Shown here: one piece after another, positions 1 to 8,639 of the stretch
Position numbering within the stretch: position 1 is the stretch's first letter
Layout of the letters: each line of letters begins with the position of its first letter
NCBI RefSeq assembly: GCF_000003815.2
Contig: NC_049984.1
Span: forward strand, 24,814,517-24,836,792
DNA from: Branchiostoma floridae
Lineage: Eukaryota; Chordata; Leptocardii; Amphioxiformes; Branchiostomatidae
Direction of reading: 5' to 3'
Length of the DNA stretch: 22,276 nucleotides
Translations under genes and position numbers: made by a program
Notes under the pieces: model-generated
Database searches by the model: none
Seen by the model: only the letters and a program-made list of their open reading frames with translations
Told to the model about the DNA's origin: nothing

Positions 1-399
1 TGATAATGTAAACACAAAGCGGAAGCCAGCAATGTATCAGAATATGTTTGTCACAGAATTGAACCATACTTGTCTGTAAAGAGGCCGTTATACATGTAAT
101 ATATGCACCTCCTTCCTAGCTTAGTTTTGGGCCAAGCATGTATACGAGACACAGTTTTTTCTTCCAGACGCCATTTTCAATTTTTTTCAGCTCTCAATGT
201 TATGCTGTAACATTACACAATGCCAAATAAAGTAGGTCTCGTATTTTGAAACGTGATTTCAAGTGCGCACGGCAAATAACCGTTTACCATTTGTACATTA
301 AGCCCAACCTGTTACCGTGTAAACGCACTTCAACGTGCGACACGTGTTATGTTCATTGCAATTGGCGCTGTGATTTCAAAGCCCCGCGGTACAACAGCT
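1..399. other. no gene recognised
   Basis: This is AT-rich sequence without a convincing reading frame, TIR or tRNA-like box. An AATAAA-like string near 225 has no coding sequence upstream. The left edge may belong to the 5' side of the LINE relic that becomes readable at about 400, but I could not extend the protein similarity into it. Confidence 0.5.
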
Positions 400-657
400 A
401 TACACAAGTCTCTGTCATGGCAAACTGTTAAACAAAGGTTACTAGCCCGCACTATGTCTCAGTTCCAGAGGATCGTCACAACACAGCAACCAGCAGTTCT
501 CTATAACCACCCGACTCCTGTTGCACGGCAACGCTGTTACAGGACACGTCAGGCCAGCAATCACTCATACAGACTACCAAAAACGAGGACTAATGCTATG
601 AAGAAGACTTTCATATACAGATCCATATCTACCTGGGACGATTTGCACTGTAAATAA
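400..657 (+). pseudogene. non-LTR retrotransposon ORF2, extreme C-terminal fragment (CR1/L2/Jockey-like)
   Basis: The open frame ends in TAA at 655-657. It carries the pattern seen after the reverse transcriptase domain of many animal LINEs: a W-x2-V-x-QRL block (LSWQTVKQRLL, about 412-444), a P-x3-L step, and then a terminal TR-(x)n-LPKTRTN-x5-F-x-YRS-x3-WDDL block. The last block resembles the common 'P-RTN...F-YRG...WN-LP' ending of these proteins. Only about 86 residues remain of an ORF2 that is normally around 900 or more, so this is a 5'-truncated dead copy. The methionine at 349 is probably not a real start. The next 150 bases look like its 3' UTR. The family assignment rests on remembered motif shape; the clade is uncertain. 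Confidence 0.6.
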
Positions 658-815
658 TTAATTGCTCTGTAAAGTTTTGTGTGCGTGTTACGTGTACGTT
701 ATGCCATTGTGTGAACGTTTATGTCCAGTAAGACTAGCGTTGTATCTTGTATCAAAGCTAATGGACGAATAAAGCCTCTAATAAAGCCTCTGATAAAGCA
801 TCAAATGCGAATAAA
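658..815 (+). repeat. LINE 3' UTR with short tandem AATAAAGCCTCT tail
   Basis: The sequence directly follows the LINE stop codon. It ends in two exact 12-bp units AATAAAGCCTCT (768-779 and 780-791), then a degenerate third (GATAAAGCATC) and another AATAAA near 813. Short terminal tandem repeats instead of poly(A) are typical of CR1/L2-type LINE 3' ends, and the unit itself contains the poly(A) signal hexamer. Confidence 0.6.
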
Positions 816-1200
816 CAGTGTCTTAAAGGTAACTTAAGTAAAATAAGCCCGAGTCAGGGTTGCAGAACTCCAAATATCAAAATCAATGTTTGGGGTAAAA
901 AATGAAGCAACTCTAATCCATTTCTTACCAACATTCAAGGAGAAAATATTCGAAACCGCAGTAGTGCGAGGACGCCGTGAAGTCTACATGTTGTGGGTTA
1001 CAATAATTAGCTCATCCTAGCGCAGCTTGTTTCTGTGCCGTTTTTAACCGCTCCATGTCTGGAATATTGATGCAAATGTGTACGTAATATAGTGCAGTAG
1101 ATGTACCGCCTTAATTATCTAGATCATTTCCACTTGTAACGCTTTGATATTGCCTTGGTTGACTTTAAGCAATGGTACATGGTAAATTGACAATGGTTAT
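816..1200. other. no gene recognised
   Basis: I see no coding frame, inverted repeat or RNA gene here. It is unique-looking AT-rich DNA between a LINE tail and a SINE. Confidence 0.5.
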
Positions 1201-1214
1201 ACCCAAAACTAAAA

Positions 1215-1510
1215 TGTGTGGAGCATGCTGTAGGCAGGGTGTTCGATTCATAACCCAGAGATTCTGGGTTCGAATCCTTTGATGTGACACCTATGTTTGT
1301 TCTTGTGACTGGTGCCCTGGTGACTTGTCTCACTTCACTCGGGTGAACCTTGCGACAGTTGTGTTGAGAGATCACCTCTTGTAAGCTCCTCGCAATATGA
1401 GGATGGCGGAGAGCTCTTCTCAATAGAATGCTCCCTGTGCACGTGTCGATTGCAATGAACAAACGTGTGTTTGCATTGTAGATTGGGCTTAGATGTGTAA
1501 ATGGTAAGTG
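1215..1510 (+). mobile_element. tRNA-derived SINE, degraded
   Basis: A perfect pol III B box, GGTTCGAATCC, lies at 1267-1277. About 35 bases upstream a degenerate A-box region reads TAGGCAGGGTGTTCG. The body that follows (TGTGACACC..., then TCACTTCACTCGGGTGAA at about 1329-1346) has the layout of amphioxus-like tRNA SINEs and is related in its core to the SINE at 15.05 kb. No A-rich tail survives and the 3' end is approximate. It is transcribed left to right if active, but the decayed A box argues against activity. Confidence 0.6.
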
Positions 1511-1721
1511 GCTTTTTGTATCGTACCCATAGGACAAACCTTTTAGGAAAATCGTTTAACCCTATTCAGACCGGGGGGGGGGGGGCTTTTGAGATCCGCG
1601 ACAACTTTGATGTCCTATAACGCCAGAACGGCTTACGCTAGAGCCACCAAATTTGGTGAGTATTCCTAGAATATTGTTGGCAACAATTTTGCGAAGTTTG
1701 AAAAAAAATTCCATTTTTTCT

Positions 1722-1737
1722 TGTTGCCATGGCAACA
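1722..1737. promoter_or_regulatory. perfect RFX X-box-like palindrome inside the MITE
   Basis: TGTTGCCATGGCAACA is a perfect 16-bp palindrome. Its core GTTGCC-AT-GGCAAC matches the symmetrical X-box consensus (GTNRCC, 0-3 bases, RGYAAC) bound by RFX factors. The match is seen directly; binding is inference. Confidence 0.5.
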
Positions 1738-1890
1738 GTTTGTTGACAGGCAGCCAAAAATCACTATTTTGGTTCTAACAATGTATTTTTCACATTTATT
1801 TGCTATATTACTGCTATTTAGTTACATAAATAAAATCTTATATTATTAAGCATATCTTTCATAATTAAATATGCATAAATTATGCTAATT

Positions 1891-1904
1891 TGATGACGTC
1901 ATCA
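1891..1904. promoter_or_regulatory. CRE-type palindrome inside the MITE
   Basis: TGATGACGTCATCA is a perfect 14-bp palindrome containing TGACGTCA, the full CREB/ATF site. A second TGACGTCA lies at 2131-2138 near the right end of the same element. No expressed gene is visible nearby, so any activity is speculative. Confidence 0.4.
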
Positions 1905-2175
1905 GCCCAAAATCCAAGATGTCGGGCCGGATGGCCAGACCAAGAATAACAAGATAATTATCCCTGAAAATTTGTAACTACCTGGTATTTTTTCATCAAA
2001 AAAATCTAAATGAATGAATTTAGTCTATTTCCATTGCCCTTTGTGATTATTTGTTGCAAAAAAAGTATTTTTAAAAATTCATGGTGGTGGATACAATATG
2101 GCGGAGCCCAACTCGTATCTTAGATGTGCATGACGTCATTTTATGACCGGTCTGAATAGGGTTAAAGCATTTCGA

Positions 2176-2636
2176 CTTTCAAACAGTCCCTTGGAAGACA
2201 AAATGGAAATCCTTATTCTGCACAAAAAAAAGGAACCTAGAATACGCTCTTTTCAATGGAAGGAATTGTATAATGTGTACCCGACAAGGGTCAAGTTGTG
2301 TAAAATAGGTATAACAGTTACTGACAGATGTCTGTCTTATGACTCTGTCGATTATGTTGAGAACCTTTTTCACGAGTGCGATATTGTGAGGCCTTTATGG
2401 ACAAAAGCCGAAAATTGTATTATACAAATGTATTTATTATGGCGATTCTTTATTATTAGATTTACATGACGTCATAATTGGTTATAAGCTCGACTACAAA
2501 ATTGTAAAAGTTCAATATTTAAACCTGCTGATACAGTGTGGTAAATATACAGTTTCATAAATATAGATATGGAAAGTATAAAGGAAACATTACTCTGGTT
2601 TTTGAGCAAGAGTGCGAGCTGAGAGGTTTATTGTAG
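2176..2636 (+). pseudogene. L1/Tx1-like LINE ORF2 C-terminus with two frameshifts
   Basis: The frame starting near 2176 gives an ORF2 C-terminal region: RSFQWKELYNVYPTRVKL (about 2248-2301), then a zf-RVT-like stretch RCLSY...YVENLFHEC. In related elements this is C-x2-C ... H-x4-C. Here the second Cys has become Tyr and the His has become Asn, so the finger is broken. Reading continues only after a shift near 2436 (YGDSLLLDLHDVIIGYK) and another near 2552 (FHKYRYGKYKGNITLVFE), ending at TAG 2634-2636. Recovering matching protein in three successive frames is strong evidence for a decayed coding copy. It is heavily 5'-truncated and starts only about 10 bases after the piggyBac-like insertion. 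The clade is uncertain. Confidence 0.75.
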
Positions 2637-2725
2637 ATACGGCAAATACCAGAAATTCATCACTATTATGCATCTTTAACATTGCAAACTGTACCTGTAT
2701 TATTGTAAATAAAGTCCAGTGGCTA
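2637..2725 (+). repeat. 3' UTR and poly(A) signal of the L1/Tx1-like LINE
   Basis: A short sequence follows the LINE stop codon and ends with an AATAAA at 2708-2713 in the context TATTGTAAATAAAGTCC. I see no A-rich tail after it, so the 3' boundary is approximate. Confidence 0.5.
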
Positions 2726-2974
2726 TTTGTCGTGCGCACTTTCAAGCGCTGGCTGAGCTAGCGAGAGGAGAGAATATAGTCGGCCCACCGGGTCCCACCC
2801 ACCCACCTAATAGCAACCACGACCACCTTGTGAGCTGTCTAATCATTCCTGTCTGAAAAATTAATGATATTTGTTATCCATTCATCCGGACACCACTGCT
2901 TTGGCTTCCCCGAGGGATTTCTTGCTGATTAGGACTACATCTTCTAACTTGGGGATGTCCCTGTGGCTCAACAG

Positions 2975-3196
2975 GTAGCATGTACTCTCCAAGCAGAGGG
3001 TAGGCTCCGGCTGTTTTTAAACATTTTTTTAGTCGTTTTTATCGGGCTTTCTATTTTGTATTTATCTTGCTGTGTCAAAACCTGTTTGGCTGGCGTACTT
3101 CAAGAAAAATGACAAAATAGAAAGCCCGATAAAAACGACTAAAAACGTTTAAAAAAACAGCCGGAGCCTAACCTCTGCTTGGAGAGTAGCAGCATG
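2975..3196. mobile_element. hAT-like hairpin MITE, copy 1
   Basis: The arms 2983-3059 and 3112-3188 are reverse complements over about 77 bases with only a few mismatches, including a shifted T-run. They enclose a 52-base loop. The ends read TACTCTCCAAGCAGAGG. The flanks GTAGCATG (2975-2982) and GCAGCATG (3189-3196) match at 7 of 8 positions, consistent with the 8-bp target duplication of hAT transposons. No protein is encoded. The terminal core CTCCAAGCAGA is shared with the element at 15.95 kb, although the interiors differ. Confidence 0.8.
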
Positions 3197-3199
3197 TGC

Positions 3200-3500
3200 A
3201 ACCGGTACAATGACCGGGTTAAAGTTTTTTTTCCATTTGCAATAATTTCTGACGTTCTACTTCGAATTTACTCTGTTACTACTGATTGAGATACATAAGC
3301 TCGTGTAATAATTTGTGTTTACATACATTTTGCTACATATTCCAGTCCGAGCATTTCTTATGTTAAACTTTGTACACTTCATTCTTTTCTTTTCCGTTGC
3401 ATGCGGTGTATCTGTAGATTATGTTTGACTGTGTCCTTATGTTTCATCTATGGGAATTGTGTAATTAAAATCCAATAAAGATATATTTAAAAAAAACAGT
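3200..3500 (+). other. no gene; possible retroelement 3' end at 3474-3496
   Basis: The stretch is AT-rich without a clear reading frame. Its end, CCAATAAAGATATATTT followed by A8 (3489-3496), has the form of a polyadenylated retrotransposon tail on the + strand, but no matching coding fragment is readable upstream. Confidence 0.35.
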
Positions 3501-3710
3501 CCCGTGTGTCTGTACTGAACAACCACCATTTCTCATCAACTATAATAAATGATTTCTCCACTTCTGTGAGCGAATTCAGGTTTCACTGTATTCAGATACA
3601 AGATTACTGTATCTACATTGTTTATAAGGCGCTACAGAAAGTGGCGTTAATTGGAAGAAATGGGGAGGGAAATGTGTTGCGTTTGCCAGCAAATGTTGTC
3701 GTCATTATGG

Positions 3711-4337
3711 TTACAGGTTGTTTCACAACAATATTAGTTCGCAGCCGCCAGTTCGCAACAAGGCAAGTCTTTTCGCAACAAGGTACAAGTCCATTCGCAA
3801 CATTTGAATTCTATTAATCTTAAAGTTGATAGCCTAATAGTATTAAAAATCACATATTCCTGACACAATTATACTCCTACCTCTGCACTGTATGAAACTG
3901 TGCCGCCCGGCGTATGAAAATCATCGGGCCAGGTCCATGCGGCCCCAAGTTCTTCTACCACCGGGTTCGTCTTTCGCACCCTGTAAGATTTTTACGTGGA
4001 TGGAGTATAATTATGTTACGAACACGATTTCTAATACCATTAGGCTCACCATAATCATCGTTGCGGGCTACTTGCCCGGACCAGGTCCACTCTCTCCTTC
4101 CAAACGCCTCTGTCCCCCATAGCATCCTCTAAGTCCTCAACCCGCAACCCCACATCACGAGCAAGCTGGTCTATGTATGTTAGTCGAGGTCGCCCAGCAT
4201 TAGGCTATCAAGATTAATAACATTCAAATGTTGCGAAATGACTTGTACCTTGTTGCGAAAAGACTTGTCTTGTTGCGAACTGACGGTTGCGAACTGACAT
4301 AAATTTTTTGTTGCGAAACAACCTGTTACCGTCATGG
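3711..4337. mobile_element. fold-back-type element with TTCGCAAC sub-repeats in both arms
   Basis: The left arm (3711-3836) and right arm (4200-4337) are inverted copies. Both start with ACAGGTTGTTTC-CAACA and run through repeated GTTCGCAAC or TTTCGCAAC motifs spaced about 20 bases apart (AACAAG-CAAGTCTTTTCGC, then AACAAGGTACAAGTC). They end in TTAATCTT...GATAGCCTAA. Long inverted termini made of short internal repeats are characteristic of fold-back elements. The core between the arms (3837-4199) encodes no transposase and contains an antisense LINE tail. I could not fix a target duplication. Two small open frames translating the arms are by-products of the repeat. Confidence 0.7.
4055..4195 (-). 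pseudogene. RTE-like LINE ORF2 C-terminus inside the fold-back core
   Basis: Read on the minus strand, this gives 46 uninterrupted codons and a TGA (4055-4057). They begin GRPRLTYIDQL, pass through an AMGDRGVWKERV block and end VRASSPQR. This is the usual tail of a large group of animal LINE ORF2 proteins: the basic 'GRPR-TY-D-L' motif followed by an 'M-DR--W---V---RAS' ending. It is the same type as the relic at 9.77-10.0 kb. The fragment begins within a few bases of the right inverted arm, so the fold-back structure either captured or was built around it. Confidence 0.7.
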
Positions 4338-5200
4338 TTGATGAATACGGCTCTCAAGACAGTGCATAACGGCATGCAATTTCCTTTCCGCGAAAGCCAC
4401 ACGCTGTTTGGATGTATAGCATACATTACTGGAGTCTCCCAAGGCCACGCGATGGGCGGAAAACTACCAATAATGCCCAACAGGATGTCATTTCAAATGG
4501 CTGCATTGTCATTTCGGGAAGAAAATAGATGTGGACACAGAATTCCACCCAAGGCCATAGCACTTGCAATATCTTACCCTCGAGGATGTTTCTATGGTCG
4601 CTCTATAGGTTTTATCCCTAGTATTTGTCTGGCAAAACCAAAGGCATTGCCCTTCAATCGGTTAGTAGGTGGAGAGTACTCTGCTTGCGTACGAGTTCGA
4701 TCTCCAGAGAGGAAAATCTTTTAGACCATATCACGAACCTACCTTTTTCCTCGAGATATAATCATAGCCGTACTAAAGGAAACTAGAGTTCGGGGACCTC
4801 ATACCTCCACGAAATATTCATTGCTTTTTTGTGGATGGTATTTATATTTACAGTCGGTTGTATTTGAGAGTAATGGCTATATAAAATAAATGTTATGGGA
4901 AAGTAGTGGTGTATTTATTTAATGACACAGAGGATGTCCATCTGATTAGTAATTATCAAAATGTGACACTTAATTGTGTAATGTGCGTATAAGAGGTCGA
5001 CGGCATATGGTAGCGTGGTGTTCCTTAAGCTTGATGTTTGGCATTTAAACTGTCTACGGTTGTCAGCATTATTGAGGTTCGACTATGTGCCTCGAGCTCA
5101 GAGCTGTGTGGTGGGAGGAAGTTGGGAAACTCAGAAAGAAGAAGGGATGTACATGTGGCCAACTTTAGTCAGATGGTGATTTGATTTTCCACAAATATAT
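4338..5200. other. no gene recognised; possible tRNA-like head at 4650-4705
   Basis: The longest frame here (to 4724, + strand) matches no family I know. At 4650-4705 the string TCAATCGGTTAGTAG, followed about 28 bases later by AGTTCGATCTCC (4693-4704), resembles a degraded tRNA D-arm and B box, possibly an old SINE head. The remainder is AT-rich DNA without visible structure. Confidence 0.3.
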
Positions 5201-5204
5201 ATCA

Positions 5205-5345
5205 TAACATCAGCTGTTCACACGGTACAAAAACGAGATGCACACTTTCCTCTGACAGCCCCCACCAACACAACAAGTATGAAACCAATCCATCCAGCCA
5301 TTCTTGAGTAATCATCTACAGAGACAGAGACACATAACAGAAAAT
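5205..5345 (-). repeat. possible divergent member of the ATAACTC-AGAA repeat family
   Basis: On the minus strand a short TCTCTG-type stretch is followed by GATTACTCAAGAATGGCTGG, then GGATTGGTTTCATAC and GTTGGTGGGGGCTGTC. This repeats the order of blocks seen at 10.28 kb and, on the minus strand, at 13.9 kb: microsatellite, then (A)TAACTCRAGAA, GGATT, and a GGTRG-rich block. The similarity is block order more than sequence, so the assignment is weak. Confidence 0.35.
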
Positions 5346-5885
5346 ATAACCTCCATTCCATGACATTTCATGGAGGTAAATATAGTAAACGTAAATCTAT
5401 ACTATACCCTTTTCTTGCTGCCTTTGAGAATGTGTCCGTCGATTCACCGTTGGGTTTAGTTGACGTGAAAGTGTTGAAGACAGTCATAGACCTTTGAAAA
5501 GGTGATACAAGGATAACGTACGGTAGAGATGATGGCAGTTATTAGAGAAGATAGCTCACGATGTTCACGGATGGAGGGATCGGGTTGATGTCCTACGTAC
5601 TAGGAATACGCAACATTCGCCGAAGAACTAAACTCTTGCAGACTGGTGGTTCGGCTAACGCCCTTTCTGGGCTTCCCCGGTTCTACAGGAAAATAGCATT
5701 CAACAAGAAGGGTTATCCATCATTCGGGGTACCCTGGGAAGAAGGTTGCCCTACATGCAACGGCCGTCCTCATTTTGGGGCTTAGTGACGTCAATACAGC
5801 GTATAATGACACAGCATTCGTACGCGTGTATTCTTCTTGGTTGGTAACATGCGTCACTAAGGTGAAAAGGAAATACTGATTTTTT
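5346..5885. other. no gene recognised
   Basis: The 74-codon frame at 5561-5785 has no recognisable motif. A minor hairpin (CCTCCAT...ATGGAGG) lies near 5351-5377. I see nothing else. Confidence 0.45.
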
Positions 5886-5977
5886 GCCTTGCCGCCAGGC
5901 AAGGCTTTACGCCAGCTTTCTTCCTTGGACGGACGGACGGACCCTTTCAAAGACCCTTTCAAAGGCCCTTCCAAATC
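5886..5977. repeat. GC hairpin followed by two short tandem repeats
   Basis: 5886-5905 is a perfect 8-bp stem (GCCTTGCC / GGCAAGGC) with loop GCCA. It is followed by GGAC repeated four times (about 5927-5942) and by three 12-bp units CCCTTTCAAAGA, CCCTTTCAAAGG and CCCTTCCAAATC (5942-5977). The GGCAAGGC stem sequence recurs near 7.43 and 7.49 kb. Confidence 0.7.
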
Positions 5978-6405
5978 GCCTTTCTCATGGACAAGTTTGA
6001 CGGCTCAGGCAGACAATGGTACATCCCTGTTGAATTTTAAACCGTCCATTTTACGTATTTGTTTCTGTTTGCGGTCGGTTCTAAAAGCATTTAATATTTG
6101 GTTACATTGAATAAATGAAGCGTTTGTATGGTAAAATTCCAAATTCATTTGGAGTGACATAAAATCATTAGTGCATTATCTCGCAACAAGAATTGCATTA
6201 GCTATTCATAAAGATGAAACAATTTCCAAATCAGGCTAATAAATTGTATGTGAATATATAAGTAGCCATGACGTCATCAAAACGTTGGAGAGACCTTCCG
6301 AGACCGCAGCAAAACGCTAACGTGAGTTTAGGAGAGCGCCAGCTCAAAACGTCACACGAGAAGTCGCAATAGATAATATTTAGGATCATTTTGTTATATC
6401 GCTGT

Positions 6406-6460
6406 GGCTATTGACACACTGAGTGTGCCTATAGCCTAAACAGGCTATTGACACACCGAG
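6406..6460. repeat. 18-bp direct repeat with internal hairpin
   Basis: GGCTATTGACACACTGAG (6406-6423) recurs as GGCTATTGACACACCGAG at 6443-6460. Between and overlapping them, GTGTG...ATAGCC-TAAACA-GGCTAT...CACAC forms an interrupted stem at about 6424-6456. An AGCCAATCAGAG string follows near 6467. Confidence 0.6.
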
Positions 6461-6671
6461 ATTCCAGCCAGCCAATCAGAGCTTGTAACATGCCTTTCCC
6501 GACATTATTTTGCCAGGCTCTCGTCTCATTACAAACTTTTCACATAAGTAACAGTTGTTTAGACATTTTTCGGAGGATTAGACATTAGAATCTTTGAATC
6601 TTGGAATGAACGGACGTATTCAAGTTATGCCTTAGATTTGGATACCTGTTAATACAGGTTGGTACTGTGAA

Positions 6672-6760
6672 TGTTAGCATGGCGTAGTGGTTAGCGTGAT
6701 TAGTCGCTACACTGCCGACCCCGGTTCGAACCCGCCTAGTGAAAGTTTTTTTTTTTTTTT
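6672..6760 (+). ncRNA. tRNA-like pol III unit ending in poly-T (SINE head or tRNA relic)
   Basis: A perfect A box, TGGCGTAGTGG (6680-6690), and a perfect B box, GGTTCGAACCC (6723-6733), lie 43 bases apart as in a tRNA gene. They are followed at 6746-6760 by a T15 run that would stop RNA polymerase III. The D stem can pair (GCGT with GCGT, using G-U). The anticodon stem is weak, only three T-stem pairs form, and the 7-base acceptor arms do not pair, so this is not a functional tRNA. It is either a SINE head cut short or a decayed tRNA pseudogene still holding an intact internal promoter and terminator. Confidence 0.6.
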
Positions 6761-7400
6761 CAATTGTCCTTTTACCTTTTTATAACATCCATTTGATATA
6801 AGAATATTTTCGTCATGCGACCAGAACCATGAAAACCCACCTTTGGGACTTTTTGGTCTGCATTTTCAAGAGTGCATGTTTAGGTAACAGTTACGTTTAT
6901 TTTTTTCAGCCGCAGAATCCACCCGCTACGTTCTTATTTTGGACGGTACACTTATTATTTCTTTTAAATTGGACCAGGGACCCCTGAAATAATAAAATGT
7001 GGGGTTTTCCAAGGATAAAAGCTCCTTGGGTTTTCTAACCATAATTCTGCGGTATTTTTGCTCAAAATTCACGCCGTCGAAGCTTATATTTCCGCGCCGC
7101 TATGTCATCCAAACATATCGGTTGATCTCGCTATGACGCTACAAAGTTCTTTCAAAATAATGAAAGTAAAACAACAACTATAACTTCGCTTCACTTGTGA
7201 TATCAGTTTTGAGGCCGCAAATTCTCCCTAACGGCAGGAATTCGTCGGCAAACACAGCTGAAAACGTGTTCCAACATGGTCACATGCGGTGTTTGCATGG
7301 TACTAAATATAGTTAGCTCATTTGCATACTTGTGACTGGCTACATGCGGCCTATACAAGGCTTTGGCTACCATAATACGTATTTAGCAGACAAGCAAATT
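6761..7400. other. no gene recognised
   Basis: No frame, TIR or RNA box stands out. Composition is mixed AT-rich. Confidence 0.45.
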
Positions 7401-7408
7401 ATCCTTAC

Positions 7409-7505
7409 TGCACGCCAAGGCACAGCATTTTGCCTTGCCGGGCTTGAAGTGCCGACCTACCTTTTCCTGACGATATTCCTACCACGCGGCAAGGCACAGC
7501 TTTTT
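7409..7505. repeat. short flanking direct repeat GGCAAGGCACAGC-T(n)
   Basis: CACGCCAAGGCACAGCATTTT (about 7411-7431) and CACGCGGCAAGGCACAGC plus T6 (about 7482-7506) bracket about 50 bases. An inverted TTGCCTTGCC lies between them. The same GGCAAGGC/GCCTTGCC word forms the hairpin at 5886, suggesting one small dispersed repeat. Confidence 0.45.
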
Positions 7506-7890
7506 TAAAAAGATTTCTTGTTTGGTCATTGACGTTTTTTCTAAAAGGCGAACTGAACGGTAAACTGGGATGTTTTTACCTACCTGTTCCTTTGAACAAG
7601 ACAAAAAAATTTCAAGGAAAGAAACATATTTTTTAGGAAGTTAATTGACCCTTTTGGAAATTTGTTTTGCCAATTCAACCCCCTTCCTAAGGCCTTCGTC
7701 GCTTATCCAAACAGGGGCCCGGCCGGGCAGCTCTCGGGAACGAAATGTATGATATAAAAGGCACCTAACTACACAAGACGTAAGAGAATAGTCGTGGGCA
7801 GTATTTGTGTATATTTCTACGTTTGCAATTTCGTTTCCACAAACAGCTCTGCCCTGTTTTGGAAATGTGCCTTAGCTCGTTTAATAATCA
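7506..7890. other. no gene recognised
   Basis: No coding or repeat structure is visible in this stretch. Confidence 0.45.
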
Positions 7891-8068
7891 TACAGTAGGA
7901 GCCGCTTAATTGCACGGTCTATTTGCCAGTGAATTTCGTGCAATTTTCCGACTGGTGCAATAATGCGAAATTATCTAGCTGGACCACAACGGTTTGGGAT
8001 TTGGGGATTCCGTGCAGTTAACAGAAGTGTGCGTTAATCCGGTGTGCAATTAGCTTGCTTCTACTGTA
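7891..8068. mobile_element. pogo/Tigger-like MITE with TA target duplication
   Basis: A 174-bp element spans 7893-8066 between TA dinucleotides (7891-7892 and 8067-8068). Its ends are inverted: CAGTAGGAGCCGCTTAATTG against CAGTAGAAGCAAGCTAATTG, matching 18 of 23 positions when carried through GCAC. Ends starting CAGT with TA duplication fit the Tc1/mariner-pogo/Tigger group. There is no coding capacity. The right half matches a truncated copy at 19.58 kb very closely in inverted orientation, which confirms a multi-copy family. Confidence 0.8.
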
Positions 8069-8099
8069 TCAGTAAAACTTGACCTATTCTGTGCTGCTG

Positions 8100-8620
8100 C
8101 TGATTTACTTCCCCAATCGATGCGGTTAGCTGCGGTTCGCCACATTTTATGTGAGGAATTCCCCAATCCAAAAACTATAAACACTTCTCTACTTCGCCAA
8201 AAAAACAGTTACTCAAGCAGCTGGATATGATTTTGGAAACGGTCAGACGTTTCAACTAGCATCCAGTAGTTTTCGTCAGTGACATTGAAGTGATCTGGGA
8301 GAACTATGAAATCAAAAGAGCTGAAGGCAATTTGGTTAACCAATAGGGAAAAACGTAACACGAAGTTAAGCTGCAGGTAGGCACGCACTTGTCTACTTCG
8401 CTCTTGTTATTCTGTTTTTAACCAGCGCCAAAATGTGTAAACCCTTGCCAACATAATCTGGTATTTTCTACTCGGTCCAAAATCCGGTCCACAGATTTTT
8501 TCAAGAAAACTCTAGTCACAATAAAAACATTTTGATTTTGGGTCATCCACTGCGCAACGTCACTTTATGACGTCTGCCCTATATTTTATTTCCTTCACAT
8601 CCGCTCAACTAGGATGCATG
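8100..8620. other. no gene; possible old dispersed repeat at 8200-8300
   Basis: The stretch around TCAAGCAGCTGGATATGATTT (about 8212) to TTTTCGTCAGTGACATTG gives an impression of a dispersed repeat I have met in invertebrate genomes, but there is no second copy in this window to prove it. No coding frame is present. Confidence 0.3.
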
Positions 8621-8639
8621 TAATCCTTGAGCTTTAAGC

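Larger units (their letters stand above)
1556..2165. mobile_element. piggyBac-like non-autonomous element (MITE), TTAA-flanked
   Basis: A 602-bp element spans 1560-2161. It has perfect 15-bp terminal inverted repeats, CCCTATTCAGACCGG at 1560-1574 and its exact reverse complement at 2147-2161. Each end is flanked by TTAA (1556-1559 and 2162-2165). TTAA duplication plus ends starting CCC is the hallmark of the piggyBac superfamily. There is no transposase frame inside, so mobility would need a helper in trans. A G13 tract (1573-1585) starts inside the left TIR. The interior is AT-rich and holds a 16-bp X-box palindrome and two TGACGTCA sites. It sits directly against a LINE relic on the right. 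Both ends and the target duplication are intact. Confidence 0.85.

Noticed and set aside
1124-1537. 137-codon minus-strand open frame
   Set aside because: It runs antisense through the tRNA-derived SINE, and its residues reflect the SINE body. No family motif.
3711-3836. CRISPR-like regular spacing of TTCGCAAC words
   Set aside because: The spacers are themselves similar, the unit is short and the array is inverted at 4.2-4.3 kb. It fits fold-back arms in an animal genome, not CRISPR.
4287-4724. 145-codon plus-strand open frame, longest in the window
   Set aside because: It begins inside the right arm of the fold-back element and shows no recognisable domain or coding bias.
6250-6280. TATATAAG plus TGACGTCA resembling a promoter
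   Set aside because: The CRE-like site lies downstream of the TATA-like string and no coding sequence follows. AT-rich DNA gives such strings by chance.
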